From: Paulownia fortunei
Lineage: Eukaryota > Streptophyta > Magnoliopsida > Lamiales > Paulowniaceae
Assembly: GCA_019321725.1 (NCBI GenBank)
Contig: CM033108.1
Location: 12,914,060-12,978,059 of the forward strand
Direction: 5' to 3'
DNA length: 64,000 nt
Both the position numbers and the translations under genes were made by a program. Below, piece after piece: positions 11,665-21,921 of the stretch; position 1 is the first letter of the stretch, and each line of letters starts with the position of its first letter. The notes under the pieces were generated by a model. It worked only from the letters and a program-made list of their open reading frames with translations. It searched no databases and was not told the origin of the DNA.

Positions 11665-14600
11665 TGTCACACCCTCCCAACAATATGTATAAATATATAT
11701 ATAAACAACCTGTGTAACATAATTTGTGCATGTATGCATGTGTATAACTTTTTTTTCTCTACTCAGTTTAACAAAACATTGATAAAAGTAAAGTGCTTTC
11801 ATATCCCGTCACACTGTATATACATACGTAGTTATTACATATTAACCAAGTCCATCAAACCATCACAAACCTAAACTTTATATTACAAAGGAGTTTTGAA
11901 AGTGATATACATGATAAAGTCACTAATATAATACAATAACTGTAAAATAAAAAAAACACAACCCACAAAATAGCCCAACAGGTCGTCATCCAAGTACATT
12001 GATCTTTGAAAGCCTGTAGGAGCTCCACTGCCAGCCAGTAAACCAGAGGTCTCAAGTCTCACCATGTTCGCCTACAATGCATGAACTACATGAGCTAATG
12101 CTCAATAAGTAAAAATCATGCATGACAAGAGTATGATATAAAATCTCATGCAACTCAACTCTAAGATATGATGCTATAAATGTGTCAACTTGAGTACTCA
12201 TGAATAAAAGAGTTTTCATTAAAAATCACTTCATTTATTGGGCCCTTGGCCCACCTACTATGCACCGAATAGAGCTCTGAACAATATCAATAATCACATG
12301 GTCATAAACAAATGACTCAGTACAAGGGCCATTTCCTGGGATCACTAGAGGTCCACCCCCTATCTTCCCATGTGATCCTCCAGAAGTCTTCCCACTAGCG
12401 GAGTCAATAAGGGCACAGTCAAGTGGTCCACCCTCTCGTGACCACCAGAGGCACACCCCCTGTCAACCCCTGTGATCCTCCGAGAAGTAACACTCGCGGT
12501 ACCCCAAAATATCATATAAGCACACCTCGCATGCCTCGGTACACTAGTAGTGGCCACCCAAAATATTTTCTTTCTAAAAACCATGTCTCAAATCATATCG
12601 TGCATGCAAGAACCTCCACTATACACATATGTCGTGCATGCACATGTAAATGCTCATGAATGGTATGTTCAATATGAAATGCAAGTCATCTTGCTCACAA
12701 TATGTTTCAAGAATCATAAGACTCTCAATCAAATTTAATATCATCAACACATTAGGTATAAATGCTTCAAGACATACTATGTTCATGCATTGTAGTTGCA
12801 AATGGATCTTTACTTACCTTTCACTTGGTTGGTGGCTTAGTCTAGATTTTTTTATTGTTCCCCTCCAATCTTAGATGTAAAATAGCCTGTAATATTACCC
12901 AACATCAAGCACCATTCCCAATTTGGCAAGTTGAAAGCATAAAATATCATACTAAGACCTTGAACACCAAGCTATCTAGGTTTTACAAACTAGAACCCAA
13001 TCTAGTCCCTCCAATACCTTAATTTCTCATCTTAGATACATGTAAACATCATATAATTGAAGTATTATAACTCTAATATCATGTACCTAATTGTTAACAC
13101 TCAATAGCAACATGTCTAGGTTGAAATATGCTAAGTTATCAAATGGGACAGATTCACATTTTCATATTTTCTTGTTGTCCAATTTAGTTGCATGATAATT
13201 TTGACATCCCTAAGCATATCCAATCACTCCCAAATTTTTACCACACTTATATAACATGTATATAAATGTAAAAATCTCATTTAATTGCTAAAACTCATGG
13301 ATATAGCTTCCCAAGTTCAGCTCTCTTCACAACACACTGAAACAGATTGTTTTCCCACCGTGACAGTTTTGCACACTTCATGACATTAATGGTTTTGGCA
13401 CCCTTAAGTACATTCAATCACTCCCAAATTTTCACCATACTTAGATAACACATATATAGAGACAACCAGGTCAAATTACTACCAAAACCAATGGATTTAT
13501 TGATGTAAAACCAGCACCATTCACATAGGACAGAATTTGAATTTCAAAGAAGACAGTTTTGAGCACCTCTTTAATTATCACACTATATTACAATTTATAA
13601 CCTCTCTAAACTTACATACATCACCTAGACTCATATATAAACACATATATGGTGAAATACACAGGTTTTAATCAAGTTATTATACATATATAAAGCATAA
13701 ATATCAAAATCAGCAAGTATACAGTTTCTGTCCATAGTGATTTTTATTGTGATTTTGCAACTAAAAATCCTTCTTTTGTGAACTAAAAGACTAAAAATAA
13801 CATCCTAAAATGATTATAATCAATAATAGAAGCTTTAAAAGTCATAAACCCTCAAACAATTCAAGAACTTAAATTAAAACATGAATTAAATCTCACCTAT
13901 GCACAGATTTTTGATTCAACTTGCTCCTCCTTACTTCCCTTTGCTTCCTTCACTTATTTTCTTTACTTGGAATTACTTGAGTGCAATTTATAACATTCAA
14001 TATGAAGGTTTTGGAAGTGAAATAGCTCAGAAAATAGTTTTTGGTCGTGGCTCAAGGGTAGAAATGAAGATAGGTTGAGGTGGAAGCTTGAGGTGGCAAA
14101 GCTTGAGGTGGCAAGGTTGAGGTGTCAAGTTGTGGCTCAAATCTGATATTTTTCACACCTTATACAGCCATAATCTAGTGTTTCTCATTACTTATTTATC
14201 TATGTATAACCTACTTTAATCTCCATATGATCGGATAGTACATTATGCCCTAATTTCTTAACCGTTCATTCGATCTCCAAACCGATCGACATTCGATTCT
14301 TAAATGATCGTCTAGTTTTCATTTTATAAAATCACATGCATATATGAACCTTGTATTATGACACTTAAATTTCATTATATCATGTCCGATATCCCAAGTA
14401 TGTTAATCTATAGATGTATACATTTAAAACACCTTGATCAAATCGAATCGACTCATATAAGCTTACTAGTGACACCTTTAACACTTCTAAAATTATAACA
14501 TACAACCTATGAATATCCATTATATTGATCAATCTATTCTTTATCTTATCTAAATATAGAATCACTTAATTAGGTTGTAGGATCTCAACCACTAATATCA

Positions 14601-14721
14601 AGTAATGATTAAGAATGCTATAAAAGATGCGATGTAGATGTTAATGCAAATTAGCATATAAGTAGCATGTAGTGCATGAATCATATTGGTCAAGTGAGTA
14701 GTGTGAGGCTTGGGTATTACA
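11665..14721 (-). mobile_element. Solo LTR of a Tekay-type gypsy element, inverted
   Basis: A 3057-bp LTR on the minus strand: in plus coordinates it begins TGTCACACCC and ends GGGTATTACA, the complements of the LTR end and start. It aligns over its length with the LTR at 8343-11227 but carries a different internal cassette (12255-12535, GC-rich, complement of 23430-23690) in place of the ATGCATGGATTTGCA array. No gag or pol is attached and a perfect CCAAT duplication flanks it, so it arose by recombination between the two LTRs of a full element. Its short ORFs are not genes. Confidence 0.9.
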
Positions 14722-14726
14722 CCAAT
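14722..14726. repeat. 5-bp target site duplication CCAAT, right copy
   Basis: Exact copy of 11660-11664 after the solo LTR; copia LTR sequence resumes beyond it. Confidence 0.88.
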
Positions 14727-15547
14727 ATAGGATGAATGTGAGACGGGGGCCTTCTAACAATTCATCATGAGTCATTAGAACTTGAAATGGAATCATAGTC
14801 ATTGAGCCGTTTAGGGTTTCGACTTATAATCTATACCATAGACTTAACCAGAAGATTGGTTGACATAAGGACCTTACATATGTGGTATTCTTAATTGAAA
14901 TAGGTTTAATTATTATTTCACCTAAGAGCAGGTAGTCATGATACACTTTCCAAAAGTTTTCCATGACTTGTGAGGTTTTTGGAATTAAGGAGTTAATTCA
15001 AAGTGGATTAATTAATCAAAGTAATTATTATTCATAAGTTGCAAATATTGCAAGCCCACTACTAGCTTAGTTGTGAACATTAAAGGGTCACACACAATTT
15101 GGAATATAACATTTCTTCTTCAGGAATTGGATCGAATTAATTAATTAGGGCTTTATTTAATTCAAGGGGCATAAGCTTAGAACTTTTGCCCTTTTTATTG
15201 ATCAACATCAAGAATTCTTGGTTTCTTGATCATATCAAGAAATCTTGGAAAAAATCTTAATCAAGAGATTAATTTTCATAATCAAGAAATTATTTTTTTT
15301 GCTTTTATTGTTGCCATCATTTCAATAATTCTCAAGATTTCATAAATTTTGAAGTTCCTGAATCAAGAGTTTCATGATTTCAAAAATCTTGATGTCTTGT
15401 GTCCAAGAATCAAATTCTTGAATGCAAAACTTTAAATCTTGAATTCAAGAATCATATTATTGAATCAAGAATTCAACTCTTCTAGCAATTTGTTTTGTTT
15501 TATCTTCTTTCATAATTTAATAATTAAAACAAACACAAAACCATTAT
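14727..15547 (+). repeat. Copia A LTR, right part
   Basis: Continues the copia LTR interrupted at 11659: phrases shared with 25040-25400 include AGGATGAAT, TTGAAATGGAATCATAG and CACCTAAGA. The stretch 15000-15180 is rich in AATTAATT as in other copies. From about 15200 it carries a cluster of TCAAGAAT and ATTCTTGA words, listed separately. The true LTR end is not clear; it gives way to an oppositely oriented copia leader near 15548. Confidence 0.65.
15205..15485. repeat. Cluster of CAAGAATTCTTG-like palindromes
   Basis: More than ten short words of the type TCAAGAAT, TCTTGA or ATTCTTGA occur in about 280 bp, including the perfect palindrome CAAGAATTCTTG near 15209 and the near-palindromes TTGAATTCAAGAA near 15446 and GAATCAAGAATTC near 15463. 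The cluster lies inside a copia LTR. It may fold, or be a degenerate array; function unknown. Confidence 0.6.
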
Positions 15548-15931
15548 GTGATCAGACGGAATGAGGGGAGCAATTTAAACATATTGGGCACCAGTACGAC
15601 TAGGCCACGACTTAAAACAATTTACCCCAAAATTTATATTGGAACTGGGAGACTTATGCCACTGCCTCCTTTCGCGTCGCGACACCAAAAATGGCATTAT
15701 GGCGCAATGCCCACTGGGCCCTGTTCATGCAGATTTTTGCCCAAGTTTTTAATTTTTTATTTGTTCCATCTATTCATTTCAACCTTTGAAACAATAAACG
15801 TAATTGATCCCAAACAAAGAAATTAATTTAATTCATAATCAAACATACGTATAAATATTCACTATAAGCAAAAATTAAATAAACATAATCAGAAGATATT
15901 AGAAATACGCGAACCTTGACTCTGATATCAC
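15548..15931 (-). mobile_element. Copia 5' leader fragment, inverted
   Basis: Reading leftward from a damaged primer-binding site (TGATATCAGAG on the minus strand, near 15922) this is the leader of a copia element, with the GC-rich island seen in the other copies (about 15655-15725). A small hairpin GGCATT/AATGCC lies near 15691. No gag follows; the fragment ends at 15548 against copia A in the opposite orientation. The plus-strand frame here is not a gene. Confidence 0.6.
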
Positions 15932-17988
15932 TATTAGGTTTACGCTGTCCCGAAAAATGTAAATGAAGTGGAATTAATTTTTTTTCATAACTTGAAAACT
16001 AACAATACTTCATATACAAAAAAATAAATTCCAGAACCCTTTCATGATTACTCAGTTATGCATTTCGTAATACCTAGCGTAGGGAGGTTTTAGAAGCCTT
16101 TACTTGATTCGCTTTTAGTTGAAGATGATGAGTTCAACGATCCATATCATTTGCTCTACAAACAATTCCCAAGCTAGATACAAACCCTTTGTGTTGGAAA
16201 GATTCTCTTAGACTCCTAATCATTACCTCTCTAAGCATATCCAATCCTCGAATGCCCACTCGCAGTCGTTTCTATGCTATTAGGATCTCAATTCAATAAT
16301 TCAAACCTAAGAGTTGGTTTTCATGTTATGGACACAAGGACAAAAAGTGTTTTAAGTATATGTTTGGATTATATTTTAAGCACGTGAAACTAAGAATCAA
16401 AATAATATAAAGTAGAGAAGAAGGTGATGATTTCAGAAAAGGAAAGAAGCTGATTTTTGCTCGCATAAAGAAATAATTTTCTTCAACAATGGGGGTTGTG
16501 TTGACCGAATTTTGCAGCCAAAAATGCTGCAAAAAGCATCCAAAATGTGGAGAAAAGTCTCCTAATTTTTGGCTATCCCCTCCAAATTCCATTTATATGG
16601 AATCTTTTCCTTATCCAACTTCCTTATGCTCACACCTAGTGTTCACACTTAATGTTATACTTATTCCATATTTAACTCTCGTTGTGATCATAACTTGTGT
16701 TCATACAAGGTAAGTCTCCTTATCGCATAACGATACTTCATCTTTACAAGGTAAGTCTTCTATAGCAAGTAAAAGACTTCAACCTTAATTTAATTAGGAA
16801 TTAAATCTCTATTTATTTCCTAATGGGCTTCCTACAAGCCCGCACCTAATGGACCTAGACCCAATTTAATTGATCCAATCAATTAGATTAATACATTCCT
16901 GAAATAAATAGGCCCACTATAATTAATTGATCTAATCGATTAATTATTGTTCCAATTTGGGTTGCCTAATCCAATTAAGTTAATTAACTAATCTAGTTAA
17001 TTAATTAAATTAATTCAATATTTGAATTAATCAAGCCCCATTTAGTTAATCACATAAGTATATTAATCCAACCCTTGGATAATTTCTTAGGTAAGAAAAT
17101 GGCATGTCTGAATTTGTGTGTGACACCTTAGGTTCACTATATGCTAATGCTGGGCACAACTTTTGTGACTATATTTAACAATTAGAATTATAATTGTTTT
17201 GACTAATTAAAATAATTAATTAATCCTTTTGAAATTAACCTATTAACTTAAGAACCTCACCAATCATAGTTAGCGTCTACCAACATAACTTGAAACCCTA
17301 ATAACTCAATTATGTGAAACCATTCCTAGTATCTTGATTCATAGATATTAATTAAAAAACTCATTTCCTAATTACTCATCCCAACACAATAGATTTCATA
17401 AACAAGTATACTGAAAATCATAGGAGATTCACTTATTCGGCTAGATAGGTGACAAATCCTCTGTTGGCCACAACCTCCATAAAAAAAGATGATGAAACTG
17501 AAATCAAAGTACACCATGTCAAGTATGAGATTATAATTGTGCCTCAAGTCAAAGGACTATATCATGCACTATTGTAACAATGGAAACTTCCCATTCAACA
17601 ATCATATTTCCTGGAAATTTTTGGTAGGTTAGTTCAGGCACCTAACATACATGCACTAGTTTCATAACACCGGTGTCTATGGAATGAGGCACGTTCTTTG
17701 TGAGCCTTTATCATATGCACATCTTCATAGGTTAGCTGATGTCCCATCTCAAGAAGCCCATGACTTTAAATATTTTTTTAAAATCACGACCATAAAGACA
17801 TATTCCATGATTGTTACCTATGCGCGACCATTCCCTATAGCCATATGTGATCTAGGAACTTCATTTAATTCTAATAAATAAAATTTTAGATGAAGATTGC
17901 TATTAATTAATATTAATATGAAGAAGATTATCTCTATAAGAGTACAAAGATGGCTAATCCAGTTGGCTTGTCAGGCACTACTCTAGTA
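15932..17988 (-). repeat. Copia LTR, inverted
   Basis: About 2057 bp on the minus strand. Its start (plus coordinates 17971-17988, GGCACTACTCTAGTA) is the complement of the LTR start TGTTAGAGTAGTG seen at 24366 and 31636, and its end meets a primer-binding site at 15931. It carries the same AATTAATT-rich zone (16880-17040). Plus-strand copia B begins directly at 17989, so two copia elements meet head to head. Short ORFs inside are not genes. Confidence 0.75.
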
Positions 17989-19209
17989 TTTTGTTGAAGT
18001 CAACTACTAGTGTTGATAATTCTTCTTAGGTATTGGATATCAGATATGATTCTATCCCTACAAAGAGTTGTAGAGGCTGACAAGAAGAATGAGACTAAGA
18101 GGAAAGGATAATCCTTGAGCTTGAAATTAGCCAAATGAATGGTCCCCTTAGCTAGTAGATGGAATTATATATAGCACTAATTATTTTCCTTTTGTACCAA
18201 ACAACATTGAGAATGAAATCTTTGTTGAATAGAGAAAGTTTGATTGAAAAACCAAAAGATGGGAATGTTATATACTTCTAGATGTTTATGCATTGCAATT
18301 AATTTATACTTCCACAAAATTCCATCTTACATAATTCAATAAAAAAAATTAGATATTCATAGTTCGTCATACTTATCGCGTGCGTGATTGGGACATATCT
18401 TTGAGAAGAGAGTTCACAATTCGGCATGAATGCTTAACCTTTAGGACAAACTTGACATGCCAACTAGATCCTTATAGATGTATGTGGGCCACTAAATATT
18501 AATGATCGAGGAAACTACCACTACTTCGTTAAACCTTTACTAATGATCTATCAAGGTTTAGGTATGTGTATCTTTAGAGATACAAGGCTAAATTCTTTGA
18601 ATAGTTCAAAGACATTAGACATGAGTTGGTGAAACAAAAATTGAGAGAAGTATAAAAGACTTTTCAATTCAATCGAGAAGATAAGTACTTGAGCTAAAAA
18701 ATTATTGATTATCTAAGGAGAATTGGATTCTCTCAAAATAGATCTATGATGAGTTTCATAAAATTTCCTCCTTAATTTTGGGGATACACCTTAGAATGGA
18801 CAACATTCTTATTAAATAAGTTTGTCATCTAGGTCGATGCCTAAAATATCATGTTGGGTATGATGTTGCAAAAAATCCTGATAAGTACCTAAGGGTACAA
18901 GGGGGTGCTTATACAAAGCAGTTAGAGGAGATAAGTTAGATATGAAAATCTAACTTATGCAAACTGTGGGGTATCTAAAGGAATTCATTAGATGCCATTT
19001 TTGTGATCCTTAGTAACAAAAGTCTTTGTTTTGAGGAATGCCACCTTCTTGAGAAGAAGTTTCTATCGGATAGTAATGCCTAGATCATAGAACTTGAAAG
19101 AGTTTAAGAACCACAATTTGTCCTAATAATGTCAATGGTGCATGAACATATCAGTGAGCTTCTAGTACACAACCTCCAAGGAGATCCGAAAGATCTTGAG
19201 ACCGCTTAT
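17989..19209 (+). pseudogene. Copia B gag end, protease and integrase (decayed)
   Basis: Begins with the end of gag (the phrase TTTTGTTGAAGT also seen at 231-242). The protease follows at about 18030, where the DTG site reads LDIRYDS. Integrase core similarity runs from about 18470 (CCACTAAATATTAATG) to about 19000, and 19100-19205 matches the integrase-RT linker at 29890-30015 of copia C (GATCCGAAAGATCTTGAGAC). Stops are very dense and the protease-integrase spacer is shortened. It is interrupted at 19210 by a solo LTR and resumes at 21117. Confidence 0.75.
19205..19209. repeat. Target site duplication CTTAT, left copy
   Basis: CTTAT precedes the solo LTR; CCTAT follows it at 21117-21121 (one mismatch). 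The copia sequence lines up with 30005-30045 of copia C when the insert is removed. Confidence 0.6.
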
Positions 19210-21116
19210 TGATAAGTTGGTTTTATACTAATAATTCATATGTCTTTTTATTAACATTTGATTTATTTTCAAGTGTTTTTATTACTTTTTATGTATTTAG
19301 TTTGAAATATTGTAGGTAATAACAAAAGGAGAAGAAAATGGAAAGAAACCAAAAACTTGATTGAAATATTGAAGAATATGAATTATGGTGTGACTGATGG
19401 CAGTTTTTGTATTTCAATCATAACTCTTTGCTCATATATTATTTTGACTTGATTCTTTAACCATTGGAACCAAGAGATAGATATATAACTTTTATGTTTA
19501 CCACAAAATCCACAACCGAGTTCAAGAGTTAGCACTTGTCTGAATTTTTTCGGTATAACACATCTTGGTATTTCAGGCATAACTCTCTCCAAAGATGTTA
19601 TATGTAGTTGCTTTAAGTGCCTACGGAAAGCCACGACACAGAGATATAATGTATTAGAAGACATCAAATCTAATTTAGCCTAAAAAGAGGTCAAACACCA
19701 GTTTCAAGGGGATAAATAGTGTCAAAGTGCTGAAATGAATGAGGAAAAGACAGCAGCAACGACGCTTAGGCACCATCCGAGGCTACTAGGATAGAATGCA
19801 TGGAACTTAGGCACTAAAACAGAGTGTCTAGGTGCCATCCGAGGCTTCCAAGATAGAATACACAATGCCTAGGCGCTGCCCTTCCAACAAAAAAATGACA
19901 CTGATGAGGTTTTTTTTGGCAAAATGTGGCAACAAATCACGAATTTTGACATTTTTATGAGATATACACATTAGATACACCTATAAATCATTACCCATGT
20001 GATGATGTAGTGGGATACACTAAATTAGTGGAGAGAAAAAAAGAGAAAAAGCCATGAAAAGGGGAAGGATTTCAGGTTTCTTTTGAAAAAAAGCCAAGAA
20101 AAGTGGAAGGATTTCAGGGTTATTTTGGAAGACTCTTGGCGAAAGAATCATTTTTGAGAAGTTTAAAAAGAATGATTAGCATCAACCAAAGGAATTGGGG
20201 AGATTGGTTCTTGGAACCAAAGGAGGCCATTAGGGTGGTTGGAGAAAAGATCCATTCAATTTTCTGCAATCAAAATAGGGCATTCTTGGAAGATAATGAG
20301 CTATTCTTGGAGACAAAGAGAGCTTCAACCATTCCTCCTACTTCGCAAATTGGTGAACAATTTCCATGTTCTTTCTTATTTATTTCTTAAGGTTGTATTC
20401 ATCCATGGTAAACTAAACTTTCTTTCTAGAGAATGATGTAACCTTATTTGATCCTATATTTTGAATTCCAAACAATATTACTTCAAGTTATTCATCTTAT
20501 TTGTGTTATCTTATTTAGTATTTCATCTTGATTAATTGGGCACTAATTGAGATTGTTTGACGTATGAGATTCAACACTCGAGAGAGGAAAGATTATACAT
20601 GATCATAGGGATAACACTACCTAGGAATCATAGAGTTGAGAAGCTTATGAAACCTTTGAAGTTTTGAAGAAGAATTTATTGAACTTTTGTAGAGTTTTAC
20701 TTTTGAATTTTATAGAGATATCAAAATTCATGTTGGAACTCATAGTCAATTCGGCACTCAAGAGAGGGAATTGATGAGCTTAGAAATTCTTAACTTACAT
20801 GTGTTGTTAACATGAATTGGTATATTTTGGAAGGAAGAACATAGGTGTTAATTAGGTGAGTTATTCCTCTAAAAATTCTTGCTCATAAGGTGTTTGTTAT
20901 ATAGTTTCTAAAAACTCCACTCTTGTCTTTGCATTTTTATCTTACTTTACTTTGTTTATCGATCATCACTCAATTTTCTTGATAAAATTAGGACTATTTG
21001 AACTATGGTACTTAATGCAATATTTGATTACAATCCCTATGGATATGATACTCAACTCACCAGTGTATTAAAACTTGACGCAGTGCACTTGCAGTTTGCA
21101 ATATATTTCACGGACA
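19210..21116 (+). mobile_element. Solo LTR of a different LTR family
   Basis: A 1.9-kb insert starting TGATAAGTTGG and ending CGGACA, with flanking near-duplication CTTAT/CCTAT, in the pol of copia B. The end zone has ATCCCTATGGATATGATAC near 21032 and GCAGTGCACTTGCAGTTTG near 21080, phrases of a kind common near the ends of plant gypsy (Tat/Athila-like) and some copia LTRs; family assignment is uncertain. It is unrelated to the other LTRs here. The frames at 20103-20390 and 20239-20436 lie inside it and have no recognised domain, so I do not call them genes. Confidence 0.65.
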
Positions 21117-21248
21117 CCTATGAGGAAATGATCTCTTGTTGGAAAGCAATAAGTAGGATCTCCTTTAAGATACTGATCCAAGGAGAAATGATGTATAACA
21201 TTAGCATGGGAAAATGACAAAATACCATCCTAGATGAACTCTATATAT
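21117..21248 (+). pseudogene. Copia B: RT N-terminus stub fused to LTR
   Basis: Aligns by eye with 30012-30160 of copia C (TCTTGTTGGAAAGCAATAAG against TTTTGTTGGAGAACAAACAAG, then the stretch ending GAACTCTAT). The rest of RT and all of RNase H are absent; the next base pair starts the copia LTR (TGTTAGAGTAG at 21249). Confidence 0.65.
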
Positions 21249-21921
21249 TGTTAGAGTAGTGTCTGGCGATCCAATTAGTGGCGAGCTTTTATACTATTGT
21301 AAAAATAGTCTTATTCTTAACATTTTAATTATTTTTATCAATTAGATAAAGTTCCTAGATTATTTTTAGGTATAGGGCATGGTTACTCATATTATGGTGA
21401 TCATATAATATGCTTTTATTAAATTTGATCTTAAATATATTTTGAGTCGGGTGTTTATTGATATGGGATATCAATATGCCCGATAAACTTTCACACATGA
21501 TACAGACTTGAAAGAAGAATGTCTCATTCCATAGGCAATGGCATAAAGACGTTAGTGCATGTATGTAGGAGTTTGTTGGGGAACGAGTAAACTGAACAGC
21601 CCACTGGGAACTTCTCAATTAGAAAGTATTGTTTATCGAATGAGAATTTTCTAGTTATGATAGTGCATTAATTAGTCCTTTGACTTGAGGTACCATGGTG
21701 GCCTTGTGCACGACATCATACACTTTGATGCATTTCCTGATTGCATAACAATCATAAGGGGCTTACATTGGGTGTATGATCTTCATGTATGGAGGTCAAT
21801 GGGTAACTAATAAAGGATCCATCACCTATATGGTAGAATAGGAGAATCTCCTATATTTTCATAGTCGTTGATCCCGAAGACCTTAGCTAAGGTAGGATAA
21901 ATACTAGACGTAGGATTTTTT
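21249..21921 (+). repeat. Copia B 3' LTR, left part
   Basis: Starts TGTTAGAGTAGTGTCTGGCG, the same start as at 24366. It runs to 21921, where a solo gypsy LTR interrupts, and resumes at 24252. Confidence 0.8.

Noticed and set aside
12235..12659. Overlapping frames in the solo LTR that look similar to those at 23287-23604
   Set aside because: The likeness comes from the shared GC-rich LTR cassette, not from a conserved protein; frames are broken and lack domains.
20103..20390. 95-residue plus-strand frame
   Set aside because: Lies within the solo LTR 19210-21116 and has no domain.
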